A stretch of DNA of 64,000 nt from Ophiura sarsii (GCA_035610835.1 CM069458.1:35148718-35212717); one strand, 5' to 3'; shown: positions 37,601-45,975, numbered from the stretch's first letter. Notes: generated from the sequence alone by a model not told the origin. Program-made: numbers and translations.

Positions 37601-40600
37601 GGTAATGAAGACACTCTCGGTGACTATCTGTGGTTGTATGGATTTCGAAGATGGTATAACATTGGATCATCAGACGATAAACCACCGTGATGTTATCTTG
37701 ACGAAAGCTAATGACCAAATGATACACCTGACTGATCAGTTAAAAGAACTGCAGATTATGCTAATTCCTTTATATCAACTATTAATTTTGTGTTGTACCA
37801 CATTATATAACTAAAGTAGCTCATGGGTCATGGCTTGTTAACTTTAAGAAGATTGTATTTAGGGCGTCATGCTTCTGGTCAACATGATTATTATTACTTA
37901 GACTCTTGCCAAGTTTCGCGATGGCAACATTATGCATTTAATAACAAACTCCTAATATAGATCATTTACAAAGTTAAAAAAAGATGAGCACATACAATAA
38001 TACATTATTATCTTGAATACGGTGTTTCGACGTGTATGAAAGATAAACCCCTCATAGCAGACCATCAGCAATAATAATGGTCGCCGGCGCGCCTCTTTTG
38101 CAGGCTCGGCCTACGGCCTCGCCTGCAAAAGAGGCTTGCCGGGCGCCCATTATTATTGCTGATGGTCTACTACTCGTCCTTTATCTAATACGTATATCTC
38201 CCGGTTAAATAATTAGCAGTATACAAATAAAAATAAATTTAGAGAAGACTTGTAGAATTATTTTGGTACCAAATTTAAAATAATAGTTATCCCGAACTGT
38301 AAAATTGAACTTCAATATAAAAAGTGTATAGGCCAAATGAGCTGAATAAAGTCAAGGATGCGACAAACGGAAAGAGTTCAGGAAGAATTTCAGAATTATA
38401 TAATCCTTATTTTAAACATTATTAATAAGAGAAAACCATTTTTGAACAAAATCCACATGAATGGAAAGTGAGGAACACGCTGTATGAGACACTACAGTGC
38501 CAGCCAAACATATAGCGAACAATGTTATGGTATTACGAGTTATGTTGCCAAACCTTTCAGCGTGTGTTTTGTGCCCCCGATGACGTAAAATAGCACGCAA
38601 AGCATTGTTGGATGTATTACAAAGTTGCATCCCTTATGTTATTGTTGTCACCTAATGTTGCACACAGATGAACTTAACCTCTGTAAACCATGTATAGTTC
38701 AGTTCCCATGGATAACAATTGTTTCAACTTTATGCAGAATTAGGCACAGCAAACATGACCGAGTTTTCTGTTTTGGAACCAAATATAAAGTACCTGGATT
38801 ATTTACAATACAAATGGAGAATATATTCCAAAGGAACCTAAAGATTGTTTGGAAAATAATAACCTAGTTAAAGCCCCCCCCCCCCCAAAGGGGGACACAC
38901 CCAACAACAACGCATTAACAGTGAGATATTTCTTTTAAGTGTTATAAATTATAATGCATGGCACATTCTTATAGTAGGCCTAGTAGGAAGACGAAATACT
39001 GTCATCTTATCAAATAATAGTTGATTGAGCATTTTCAATTTTAGTTCAAATTTATATTCATAGTTCAAAATTGTTGACAATTGAAAAACCTGTTTTGGCG
39101 ATTCATTTAATAGTATCATTTGGTTATACACTTTCAGAACAGGTATTAAAAGAATGTTGATTAAAAAGTGTTCTACATTGGTTAAAAATTAAGCCTTGGT
39201 TAAAAATTACTTTTAATACTGCGTTGGTTTGCACCAATGAAACCCGGGTCAATTCTGTGCACGACCGCGGGCTTTATGTGCATTTGGTTTATCACGATCC
39301 ATGCACGCTTTTGCAGGTTTTCTCCGGGTACTCCGGTTTCCTCCTGCTTTCAAAATCAGTGATCAGTTGTTTCGGTTATAAAAAAAACAAACTTCCTTGA
39401 TCCAATGGTATTTGGGGAGCTGCATTGAAAAATGGTGGATGTTACAATCTAAGTGCGGATAATGGTTTGCGCCTGAAATGGCTGCACCCTAGATGATGCG
39501 ACCTGATTCTGATGATTCACCAGCAGCAAAATTACAGCGCTTTGAACCCTTTGGAAAAGGCGCTATATAAAAACTGATTATTATTATTATTATTGTTAAA
39601 GAGTAAAAATATAATTCATTTTTAGTTTATTCAACGTTGGTTAAGGCATCATAATTTTAACCAACAATAGGTCATAACAAGATTCCCGCCAAAGAATTTC
39701 AATGGCGGGAAAAGATTTTGTGCAATCCGCAATTGTTAGACCACGTCAGAATTTGTATATGGAATCAAGGGTGTAATTTTCCGCCCCTGATATATTGTGC
39801 CCATTATTGGTCCAATATTGGTTTTACATTGGCGCTCTTCAATTGGCATCATGTTGGCAACCAATATTAGTCCAATAATGGGCACAATATAAGCCGGGGC
39901 GGAAAATGACACCATTGATTTCATATACAAATTCTGACGTGGTGTAACAATTGCCGCCTCTGTTTTAAGTTATCGCTTTCCGGCCTTTTGGTTAGTATAT
40001 TGTGCCTTGTACTATGCCTTGTCCTGTCCCTTGTCCCTGAGCTTGCCCTTTGCCAAAGTTGGTCCTGGCCTAGGGTTGGCGCCAATATTGAAAGCCAATA
40101 TTGTAATGTTGTCTGGCTTAAAGTTTAGCAAAAATAAATGGTTGGTTAAAACATATTAACCAACAAATGATTAAATATTGAAACCAACCACAGGTTAAAG
40201 TTTAACTAACAGCTATTGGTTACGGTTTAACCAACCAATTGTATGGTTCACCTGGTAACCACCCGTTGGTTAAAATTTTAACCAACATGTTTAACCAACA
40301 TGGTTAAAGATTTTAACCTTTGTTCTGAGAGTGTAGGATCTTGTGCCTTGTCCTGTCCCTTGTTCTGGGCTTGCCCTGTGCCAAAGTTGGTCCTGGCCAC
40401 GGGTTGGCGCCAATATTGAAAGCCAATATTGGGCCAATGAAACATCAATATTGGGCCAATATTGTAATGTTGTCTGGGTTAAAGTTAAGAAGAAAAAAAT
40501 AAAAGTTTAACTAATATTTACCAGCAAATGATTAAAATTGTAACCAACCACAGGTTAAAGTTTAACCAACAGCTGTTGGTTAAAACATATTAACCAACAA

Positions 40601-42684
40601 ATGATTAAAAATTGTAACCCACCACAGCTTAAAGTTTAACCATCAGCTGTTAGTTACGGTTTTAACCAACCAATTGTGTGGTCTACCTGGTAACCCCCCG
40701 TTGGTTAAAATTTTAACCAACATGTTTAAAGATTTTAACCTTTGTGTAGATTTGTTCCCGGGGCCGGGAAGGGCACAGAATGATCTTCTCAGCAGATAGT
40801 ATCTGACAATTCAGCGTGAATTGCGCCCCTGCCTATTTTCCAAGACGGATTAGCGCCTATGGAGCCTGAAACAAAAACAAACGGTGTTGGGGGTCGTAGT
40901 GGTCACCGACTTCAACTATATAATTCCGGAGGCTGATCTAAGCGCCACAACGAAAGAGGATGTAAAAATCCGTGCTTCATAAGTTTACACTAAGCTTACC
41001 TTGACCCAACACGCCAGACTGTCCAATAGTTAAGGTTGTTCATATGGCTTATTTTTTTATTTGATATTTTAAAAGAGCTTGCTGAGCTCCTCAATAATCT
41101 GAAATTTGAGATTAATTGGAGGTACGGTTTTCTAGATATGACAATTGTATTGTCAAAAAATCCATTTTAAGTCATTTTGAATTCTTTTGTTTTGTATTGT
41201 TTTTCGGCCAACAGAGGGCAGTCAATTTTCTTTTGTTTTATATTGGTTTTTTGACTCCTTAAGTAAAATTTCTATAAAAAAATATTTTGTTTTTTTTGCT
41301 CTAACTTTTTTTTTATTGAAAACTCCATTAGATTCCCGCAGCACAGAAATTAAGGATAGTTGTATAGCCAACATATACACCAAGTGGCATGAACTTAGTG
41401 GCATGAATTAGTCTAATTTTTTTGTTTTAGATAATTAAGCATAATTAATTATGATGTCTTACAGCCTCCCGCAGCACAGGAAACTTTCTAAAAACTATAA
41501 TTAACAAGCTCCTAAAATCTCAGCTTTGTAGCATTTATACTTTTCATGGGAAAATTAATTAAACATTTTTGCATAGATTAATTATTTAGCTAGGCCAGCT
41601 AGGGGTCAAAAAACAATAAGAAGCAAAAGAAATGAACGCTTCAATTTTGCTTCATTTTGACAATAAAATTGTCATATCTGGGAAACCGTACCTCCGATCA
41701 ATCTCAAATTTCAGATTATTGTGGAGCTCAGCAAGCTCTATTTAAATATCAAATAAAAATTAGCCATAGGAATAACCTTAAGCCATCATATTGCCATCAA
41801 AAATGCATGTACACAGTTACGGTTTACGCGCCAAAAAATACATTAATCTCTTTACGAACAGAGGGTACACACCCGACCCCACGTCTTAAACTTAAAAAAG
41901 AACTGAGGGCAGCGGTGGGTGGGTTTTTACTAACCGGACCTCCCATTTCAACCAACATTTACTTATTTTTCATCAAATTTGATAGTCCTGACCCCACGTC
42001 ATTTACGAACTGAGGGCACACACCCGACCCCACGACTTTAAATAGAACTGAGGGCACCTGCCCGCCTTAACCTAAAAGGGCGGTGGGTGGGGTTTTCTCT
42101 AACCGGACATGCATGCACGTCGGAAAACTTAATTACATTGAAACCGACGGAAATTCGAAATTTACGACCGTTCGTGTCCACCATCGTCTGGGTATTCCAA
42201 CATAATTAAACATTGTTTTAATCAAATTTTGCTGTGTTTTTGTGAGTAAAAAAAAATAATGGTATTTGTTTTATTGTTCATCTTGAATTCTGAAGTAATT
42301 TTTTTTATTTTTTTCTTCAAAACTACTCCGTGTCCCTTTAAAATGACGACATTTTGAATCTTAAAATATCAACGTTATTTCATCATCCTTTTATAAACAA
42401 CCTAGATAAGGACCATCATTGCATTTAAAACAGTTTTTTTTTGTGGAGTGGCGCATGAATCTTACCTTTTTTACAATAGGACCCAGGAGTTATATAAACT
42501 GTAAAATACAGAGGCATTATTGATCTTGGGTGAGAAGGGATATTGATACTTACCTCCTGAATGTACCACTACCACTCTCACCAACATACTTCACGCCAGC
42601 AAAACTAGTTTGCTGACTGCATTGACTGAAGAAAGAACAGTCCGATTTCATCCTTGGTCCTTCTGTTCCCTTCTGGTTCTGCAT
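16489..42684 (-). CDS. DEG/ENaC (amiloride-sensitive) sodium channel subunit, complete 10-exon gene
   Basis: Encodes a trimeric, two-pass plasma-membrane cation channel of the degenerin/ENaC/ASIC family. Ten exons on the minus strand (42554-42684, 31670-31837, 31300-31503, 29126-29247, 27371-27700, 24982-25038, 22922-23093, 21275-21811, 19158-19414, 16489-16664) have GT-AG borders and matching phases; they sum to 2154 nt, 717 residues plus TAA. Family marks in order: TM1 at about residues 45-63, FPSVTICNSNMFR at 88-100, the CQYNG..C and GVCFTFN finger motifs, GLSLVLNV, a Cys-rich CYLECETDY..CGC segment, CDCPDAC and FPS, LDVFFGDLKVES at 635-646, TM2 with the GAS selectivity filter at 671-673, and a short cytoplasmic tail. 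A large extra exon (21275-21811) expands the knuckle region. The N-terminal gating motif reads AG where His-Gly is usual. Possible AATAAA signals lie at 16479-16484 (only 4 nt past the stop) and 16309-16314. Gating ligand and subunit partners cannot be told from sequence. Confidence 0.95.
16975..17154. mobile_element. Near-perfect hairpin MITE with TAA target duplication
   Basis: GGGGCCATATCCAAACTCCA at the left is mirrored at the right, with arms of about 65 bp and a centre of duplicated ACCGTTGGAATACCGGGG. TAA stands on both sides (16972-16974 and 17155-17157). A 3-bp TAA duplication fits the PIF/Harbinger superfamily (inference). Inside the last channel intron. Confidence 0.85.
17282..17623. 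repeat. CAGTATCG palindromic minisatellite, largest copy
   Basis: Ten or so short palindromic units around CCAGTATCG / CGATACTGG, bounded by inverted ends AAAAGTGTACTT and AAGTACACTTTT. This looks like a mobile unit whose core is a palindromic satellite. Related arrays at 10622-10775 and 28975-29100. Confidence 0.8.
17818..17890. repeat. Mariner-type end fragment and AAGTTC repeat
   Basis: TACAGGGTGTCCCTAAAAAA resembles the terminus of mariner-like elements (TA plus CAGGGTGTCCC). It is followed by (TTCAAG)n. No opposite end found nearby. A similar fragment stands at about 34968. Confidence 0.5.
18158..18580. repeat. 36-37-bp minisatellite, about 12 copies
   Basis: Units of GATTTAGTTCACAGACTATT then TTAAGCATGGTGAAAGT repeat in direct orientation with small variations, including one short unit. 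Located in the last intron of the channel gene. Confidence 0.92.
19158..19414 (-). CDS. DEG/ENaC exon 9: rest of knuckle and last palm strand
   Basis: 257 nt, phase 2 to 1. The last 40 residues contain RRNFLHLDVFFGDLKVES and PSYELFQFV, the conserved strand leading into TM2. The first part has an unusual hydrophobic run (VSLSLLLSISLS). The start was chosen at the AG before position 19414 because it is the only acceptor I found that matches the phase of exon 8. The donor is GTAAGTAT. Confidence 0.87.
19530..19822. mobile_element. tRNA-like element with telomere-like inverted ends, copy 1
   Basis: A 293-bp unit bounded by TTAACCCTAACC and GGTTAGGGTTA. On the minus strand (19617-19688) it contains GGGGGTTAGCTCAGTTGGTA, a near-consensus tRNA D-arm/A box, and CGATCGAATCCC, close to a B box. 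It lacks pairing acceptor ends, so it is not a working tRNA gene. Lies in the intron between channel exons 8 and 9. Confidence 0.75.
19847..20139. mobile_element. tRNA-like element with telomere-like inverted ends, copy 2
   Basis: Second 293-bp copy, in the same orientation and only 24 bp from copy 1, differing at a few positions (for example CACCCAAG against CACCGAAG). tRNA-like part at 19935-20006 on the minus strand. Confidence 0.75.
21275..21811 (-). CDS. DEG/ENaC exon 8: 179-residue insert at the knuckle position, possible cassette exon
   Basis: 537 nt, phase 2 to 2, acceptor TTTTTAG, donor GTAAGTACAC. It encodes a continuous segment beginning ESGNGEVGQNYEKLYDD and ending ITAITSKYMQ. 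It is rich in Asp/Glu and aromatic residues (for example IIYYYYSMAFGSDMYWSF) and has no cysteine pattern typical of an added disulfide domain. In ordinary DEG/ENaC proteins only a short knuckle lies between the CxCPxxC/FPS segment and the LDVFF strand. Equal phases mean skipping would keep the frame. I do not recognise the insert as a known domain. Confidence 0.88.
22922..23093 (-). CDS. DEG/ENaC exon 7: CxCPxxC palm segment
   Basis: 172 nt, phase 1 to 2. Encodes LCDCPDACYETIY followed by SQSTFPSRGVAL, the conserved end of the thumb and return into the palm (beta-9 region). It ends AFGQAVS just before the large knuckle-region exon. Acceptor GTTTCAG, donor GTAAGTTTT. Confidence 0.93.
24982..25038 (-). 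CDS. DEG/ENaC exon 6: 57-nt Cys exon
   Basis: A small exon, phase 1 to 1, encoding GDAPFCSPVQLTKCFYSEK. It carries two of the conserved thumb cysteines and links exon 5 (ending MPG) to CDCPDAC of exon 7. It is too short for ORF-based detection but its splice sites and phases fit exactly. Confidence 0.88.
25165..25431. mobile_element. GC-end repeat with poly-G and purine tract
   Basis: Ends AGGGCGGATCCAGG and CCTGTATCCGCCCT are inverted copies. Internal poly-G and long GGAAAAGG-type purine tracts resemble the element at 32267-32730, but no clear target duplication is visible. Confidence 0.6.
25491..26573. mobile_element. 1.08-kb mariner-type foldback element
   Basis: Starts CAGGCTGTCCCAAAATGATT and ends with its complement, with TA on both sides (25489-25490, 26574-26575). 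Long arms of several hundred bases match imperfectly; the centre has a second pair (GTGGCTTAGA / TCTAAGCCAC). No transposase frame. TA target and the CAGG(C)TGTCCC end fit Tc1/mariner (inference). Confidence 0.85.
26860..27060. repeat. Pyrimidine-rich low-complexity tract
   Basis: CTTTCC/TTCCTC-rich sequence in a channel intron. The ORFs across it are artefacts of composition. Confidence 0.8.
27371..27700 (-). CDS. DEG/ENaC exon 5: finger/thumb with Cys-rich domain
   Basis: 330 nt, phase 1 to 1. Starts GQTQGLSLVLNV, matching the conserved G-L-x-L-x-LN strand. It continues through LLHPRNEIP to LECETDYIVKQCGC and ends FYMPG. These are the standard thumb disulfide positions of the family. Acceptor TTATAG, donor GTAAGTTAC. 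Confidence 0.93.
28326..28460. repeat. (ACAGGT)n microsatellite
   Basis: About 17 uninterrupted ACAGGT units flanked by ACAGGA variants. Both strands are open over it (Arg-Tyr or Val-Pro repeats) only because the unit length is a multiple of three. In the intron between channel exons 4 and 5. Confidence 0.95.
28810..28975 (-). pseudogene. Decayed duplicate of channel exon 4 ends
   Basis: The donor side (TAGTAACCGATAGTTTCTCA and the CTTAC donor complement) is joined directly to the acceptor side (ATTGAC..TATGAATATAATG) of exon 4, with the coding middle deleted. Intron sequence on both sides (CCCATGGTTT, CACTATCGTTATAACTAAAT) also matches 29100-29355. It cannot encode the Cys motif. Confidence 0.8.
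28975..29100. repeat. CAGTATCG palindromic minisatellite, copy 3
   Basis: Contains CCAGTATCGAGCGATACTGG and GCAGTATCGGGCGGTACTGG, as at 17282-17623. Lies between the relic and the working copy of channel exon 4, so it may have mediated that duplication. Confidence 0.75.
29126..29247 (-). CDS. DEG/ENaC exon 4: first Cys-rich finger segment
   Basis: 122 nt, phase 2 to 1. Encodes CQYNGIPCGLENFTT then GVCFTFN, the conserved C-x-NG..C and G-x-C-x-TFN motifs that form the first disulfides of the ectodomain. A decayed second copy of both ends of this exon lies 300 bp away at 28838-28868. Confidence 0.93.
29440..29652. mobile_element. TTAA-type MITE, left end damaged
   Basis: Matches 15234-15488 from TAGTTTTACCATT to GCCGCGTGGAAAGCGTTAA; the left terminus is not recognisable. 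Confidence 0.7.
29690..31160. repeat. Degenerate CAACAGTTGG-rich repeat field
   Basis: Many short palindromic motifs of the form CAACTGTTGG / CCAACAGTTGG and TTGGTCAAAAT scattered over 1.4 kb of channel intron. A related but distinct TTAACCAACA field is at 39630-40745. Confidence 0.6.
31300..31503 (-). CDS. DEG/ENaC exon 3: start of the extracellular finger region
   Basis: Phase 2 to 2, 204 nt. Encodes MSKLFEYYGGFQNFFGQG at its start, then a segment running to SAHRKADTFML, the usual helix just before the first conserved cysteines. Acceptor CTATTAG and donor GTAAGTGTG are both strong. The joined codons on both sides keep one open frame with exons 2 and 4. Confidence 0.9.
31670..31837 (-). CDS. 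DEG/ENaC exon 2: TM1 and post-TM1 motif
   Basis: Phase 2 to 2, 168 nt. It encodes the first membrane helix (LFWLIVVLGALCGLSFQLF) and the start of the extracellular palm, ending in FPSVTICNSNMF, a hallmark of the family (consensus FPxVTxCN). The splice acceptor follows a TTTAG and the donor is GTAAGATT. Confidence 0.95.
32267..32730. mobile_element. hAT-like MITE with 8-bp target duplication
   Basis: Inverted ends CAGGGGCGTAACAG and CTGTTACGCCACTG are flanked on both sides by CTTTGGAT (32259-32266 and 32731-32738). Internally it holds poly-G, a CT-rich tract and poly-C. An 8-bp duplication with CAGGGG ends is typical of hAT elements (inference). Confidence 0.88.
32930..33570. repeat. AT-rich TTTATTTA low-complexity tract
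   Basis: Long run of TTTATTTA/ATTTATGA-type sequence in channel intron 1. No gene. Confidence 0.8.
34030..34435. repeat. AT-rich ATTAATTA/GATTAATAA low-complexity tract
   Basis: About 400 bp of nearly pure ATTAATTATTGAT-type sequence in channel intron 1. No gene. Confidence 0.85.
36158..36763. mobile_element. Foldback element containing a 70-bp tandem duplication
   Basis: Ends GGGACTCAAGGAAG and CTTCCTTGAGTCACCC are inverted; inner arms (GGAAAGGAAATGGAT / ATCCATTTCCTTTCC) also pair. One arm has been duplicated exactly: 36224-36293 and 36294-36361 are nearly identical. In channel intron 1. Confidence 0.75.
37315..37352 (+). ncRNA. Hammerhead-ribozyme-like core
   Basis: CTGATGA (37315-37321) and GAAAC (37348-37352) enclose a stem of seven pairs: CGTCGTG (37323-37329) with CACGGCG (37340-37346), one G-U, loop of ten. 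This is the conserved core of hammerhead ribozymes. Stem III would be very short (ACAC/GTGT) and the usual pair next to the core is T-T here. Such motifs occur in Penelope-like retroelements; activity is not shown. Confidence 0.45.
37450..37627 (-). CDS. Possible orphan exon with a degenerate EGF-like Cys pattern, inside channel intron 1
   Basis: Open frame on the minus strand between a plausible acceptor (CAACCACAG) and donor (GTGAGTTAT), phase 0 to 1. It encodes NDKSCNNGRLCKTIADNKDY, then AFVCLDILGKC and VDEKLTE. The cysteine spacing vaguely resembles an EGF domain lacking two cysteines. It is not needed for the channel frame, so it would belong to another transcript or be a relic. Weak call. 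Confidence 0.25.
38056..38172. repeat. GC-rich perfect-looking hairpin
   Basis: GACCATCAGCAATAATAATG and GCCTCTTTTGCAGGC are mirrored around a TCGGCCTACGGCCTC centre, giving arms of about 50 bp. It could be a small MITE. In channel intron 1. Confidence 0.8.
39742..39951. mobile_element. Foldback element with ACGTCAGAATTTGTATAT ends
   Basis: CACGTCAGAATTTGTATATG at the left and its complement at the right, with inner arms around CCAATATTGG / CCAATAATGGGCACAATAT. About 210 bp. No coding content. Confidence 0.75.
39985..40745. repeat. Two diverged tandem copies of a 350-400-bp TTAACCAACA-rich unit
   Basis: Both copies share CTTGTCCTGTCCCTTG, CCAAAGTTGGTCCTGGCC, GGGTTGGCGCCAATATTG and a run of TTTAACCAAC motifs. 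Copy boundaries about 39985-40330 and 40345-40745. Confidence 0.7.
41031..41780. mobile_element. 750-bp foldback element with TAAGGTTGTTC ends
   Basis: Left arm (41031-41160) and right arm (41640-41780) are inverted copies around GAGATTAAT(T/C)GGAGGTACGG and GAGCTTGCTGAGCTC. The centre has no transposase frame. Confidence 0.8.
42554..42684 (-). CDS. DEG/ENaC exon 1: cytoplasmic N-terminus
   Basis: Start ATG at 42684-42682; a second in-frame ATG lies 33 nt downstream. Ends with donor GTAAGTATC in phase 2. The peptide begins MQNQKGTEGP and contains TSFAGVKYVGE, which aligns with the pre-TM1 His-Gly gating segment of the family, with Ala at the His position. It ends FRR, joining to LFWLIV of exon 2. 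Being 131 nt, it gives 43 codons plus two bases. Non-coding 5' exons further upstream are possible and were not identified. Confidence 0.85.
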
Positions 42685-43320
42685 TGTATTATATAGTAGT
42701 ATCACGATTTTTGGTTAAAGCTGGTGGCGTCGTTCCAGGAATTGACTTTCATGTTGGTTGGAGGATCGCTATATGAGATAATGTCAGTATTTATCGGTAT
42801 ATATATGCAATGGTGTTGTCGTCTAGACTTGTCGACTATGTTGCAACTCATTACTTTCCAGATTTAACGATTTTGTCTGTCTCACATAATATATAGGTCA
42901 GGTTGATCAACATATTTATAGCTGTGTGCTGCCTAAGTGTATTTGGATCTTTTTAAAATGTGTTCCTGTTAATGTTAGCGAGAGCTTGGCGCGACGAGGT
43001 TTGATCGCGTGTAGATGTCCGCGCCAATTTATTTCAAGCAGTGTACAGTTATATCGTTTCATAGACTTATTATAAAAACAAATCAAGAATTCTGGCCTCA
43101 ATCCCTCAATTGTCCTCGTTTTAAACTAAGTCTCAGAAACGGTAAATAGCCATAAATCCTGTGCATAAACGCTACGTATACCTTATAACTTACTGACAAA
43201 TTAATATGACAAATATTCTTGCATGGCACATCGAATAATGACAATATATGCGAATTGTTTGACATCGCAGGTAAGTGATATCGTGTATTAAATCAAAGCA
43301 CGTGATTCACTGCGACGAAG
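42685..43320. other. Region just upstream of the channel start codon
   Basis: Expected site of 5' UTR or proximal promoter. I see no convincing TATA box or initiator. A non-coding first exon further upstream cannot be excluded. Confidence 0.35.
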
Positions 43321-43731
43321 TTAAAGGGACACTAAGAGATGTGTTGGAGGCTGCGCCCTCAATTATTATAAAAACTGGGATTAGTATATTTTTTATAATT
43401 GTATTACATGTATGAACTTACACCTATAAGGATTAAGAAAAATCAGTCAGCCCTCTTTGTACAAGAAAACGTCGATTCAAAAATGCTCGTACAGCCGGGA
43501 CGAGCATTTTACGTCCGACAGTATCTCCCTGCAGTACGCATTATACATGACGCGAACCATATTTGCATAGAGGGCGTTTTTCAATAAATAGCGATGATAT
43601 TGTTTTAATCAAGTTTTGCTGTGTTTTTGTTAGTAGTAACAACAATAATGGCAATTTTTAATGTTCATCTTAAATTCTGAAGTAAATTTTTAAACATTTA
43701 AATGTTTCAACACCACTTAATGTCCCTTTAA
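43321..43731. mobile_element. TTAA-flanked element with AGGGACA ends (411 bp)
   Basis: TTAAAGGGACACTAAG at the left and CTTAATGTCCCTTTAA at the right form inverted ends with TTAA outside. A related right-hand half lies at about 42205-42344 (ends GTGTCCCTTTAA). piggyBac-like non-autonomous element is the likely class. Confidence 0.75.
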
Positions 43732-44334
43732 GAGAAGCAAAGTAAGCATAATGAGCATAGGCAATCGTTCGCGCTCACGCCCACTCTAATTTTAAAATCG
43801 GAAGTGCAAAAAGTGTGCACGTTTTTAGAGTATTTTAGATTGCTTTGATCGTTAATTACATTCAATTTATTAATTCCAAAAGTGCTGAACGACAGCAACT
43901 GTCTGTCTATGTTTTTATTCAATTGCTTATCATTCCATATAACTAACTATGGATAAGAGAAGCATCACATTTTAGGATATATAACGTTTGTGCTTTCATT
44001 GTCAGAATCTTACTATGTGTAGGACAGGGGTGTACGTATGTGACTATCCTAGGACCGGGTAAGGGATCGCCCCTTTTTGACTTTGGGTGAATTTTGCCTA
44101 TTTGAAGAATCTAAGGGATTTACTTAATTCCAATCTAAATAATGACAATTTTCCCCTTGCCCGGTTTGATGATGTGACCCATTTTTTTCGCGAGCATCAA
44201 GTTTGCGTACTAGGGTCAAACTGGACGCCGGGAAAAAAAAACCTTTGCCTGAAAAAAAACCACACAGATACGCTACTGTTCCCTATCACTGATAACACTT
44301 TCACGTATCGAATACGTTATTATTCTTATTTTTG

Positions 44335-44650
44335 AAAAACCTGGGTTTTCGATCGAAAAACCAGGTTTCTCGGTCGATAAATCTGGTTTTCAAAAACTAT
44401 GACAATCGAATTCGAAAAACCTGGTTTTTCAATCGAAAAACCAGGTTTATCAAAAAAAACTATGACAATCGAATTGAAAAACCAAGTTTATCGGCGAAAA
44501 ACCAGGTTTCTCGGTCGATAAACCTGGTTTTTCAAAAACTATGACAATCAAATTCGAAAAACCTGGTTTCTCGGTCGATAAACCAGGTTTTTCAAAAACT
44601 ATGACAATCGAATTCGAAAAACCAGGTTTATCGACGAAAAAACAGGTTTT
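44335..44650. repeat. Palindromic minisatellite of AAAACCTGGTTTT units
   Basis: About four to five units of roughly 75 bp containing GAAAAACCTGGTTTTTC-type palindromes and AACTATGACAATCGAATTC. Intergenic, between the channel and gene B. Confidence 0.85.
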
Positions 44651-45287
44651 ATTGTTCTATTGTGCAATATACTTGCCAGCCCATTTCATCAATACAGATT
44701 GATATACATTAAAGGTGTATTCAGTACAAGCGCACGCGGTATGTCTTGGCTAAAATATACTTTAAACCTTAAATATGAAAATAAGAACTAAAACCACAAT
44801 ACAGCATATTCATTCGGTAGATAATTATACCTTTACTGTTCTGTATGATGTTTCGTTGGTAGTTTTTAAGGGAATTTTCACGGATAAATCCTAAATGATT
44901 TGCTTTTAAAACTCCTCGTACACTGTATTTAGTACTTATGAATGTGCTTTATCGCATACCATTTAAACGGGAATTGTTTAAGTTTATTGTTATTGTCAAA
45001 GTTCAAAATATACAGCCATACGAATTTAGAAGTTTCTCAAGTGTCATGGGATACTTTTTTGACACACCCTACATTCTGGTTTTATTAACGGTCGGTGAAT
45101 CAGTTTAAACAATGTTTTGTTGGTACATGTAGGCCTACGTGTAGACAGAATTCATTAACAGCCAGTTCACGGACAGTGTAAAATGTAAAGATAATGAACA
45201 TATTCGTATGTATCAAAATATAATTTTACAATAGAAAAAACCTATCATAGGCTTAGGCCTAATCGTGAATACAACTAAGCAAGAATA

Positions 45288-45542
45288 TTAACACTTTCCA
45301 CACAGTTATTGGTTTTTACATACCATATACAAGACAGTTTATTCAGAATCCTTTCCCAGTTTTCAAAGTCTATTTCAAGGATAACTAAACTAATACTAGG
45401 CATATTTGAACTTATTTCAATACATATCTCATAATTATTCCAAATATGGTAATGAAATTAAACAATTCCGACATTTATTCAAACATTTTAGAACATTCTG
45501 GAATGACGTGTCTGCAGACGCCTGCCGCATGGATAGTGTTAA
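45288..45542. mobile_element. TTAA-flanked MITE, second full-length copy
   Basis: Same family as 15234-15488: begins TTAACACTTTCCAC and ends GGATAGTGTTAA. Confidence 0.8.
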
Positions 45543-45599
45543 GAAAGGCTTATAACTTACTTAAACATATTTGAATTATTTCTATATTCACTCCAATTG

Positions 45600-45975
45600 T
45601 TACCTCCATGTTCTTGATAAAAACGGAAAAACGGTTATTTCTATATCCACTAAATTTGGATAAAAACGGAAAAACGGTTATTTTGATATCCACTCAAATG
45701 TTCATCCTTGTTCTTGAAAACCCCCGGAAAACGGCTATTTTTATATCCACTCAAATGTCCACCCTTGTTCTTTATGAAAACGGCCAAACGATTATTTTGA
45801 TATCCACTCAGGTTTTCATCCTTGTTCTTGAAAAAAACCCGGTAAAACGGTTATTTCTATATCCACTTAATTTTTCACCTCCATGTTCTTAATAAAAACG
45901 GCAAGACGGTTATTTCTATATCCACTTAATTTTACCCTCGATCTTGATAAAAAAGACAAAACGGTTATTTCTATA
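45600..45975. repeat. 50-60-bp minisatellite, seven copies
   Basis: Units of TGTTCTTGATAAAAACGG then AAAACGGTTATTTCTATATC then CACT repeat seven times with variation. Intergenic. Confidence 0.9.

Noticed and set aside
38412..38630. Minus-strand frame with a signal-peptide-like hydrophobic run (TLFAICLAGTVVSHTA)
   Set aside because: Preceded by about 30 polar residues, no convincing donor, and no downstream exon that clearly joins.
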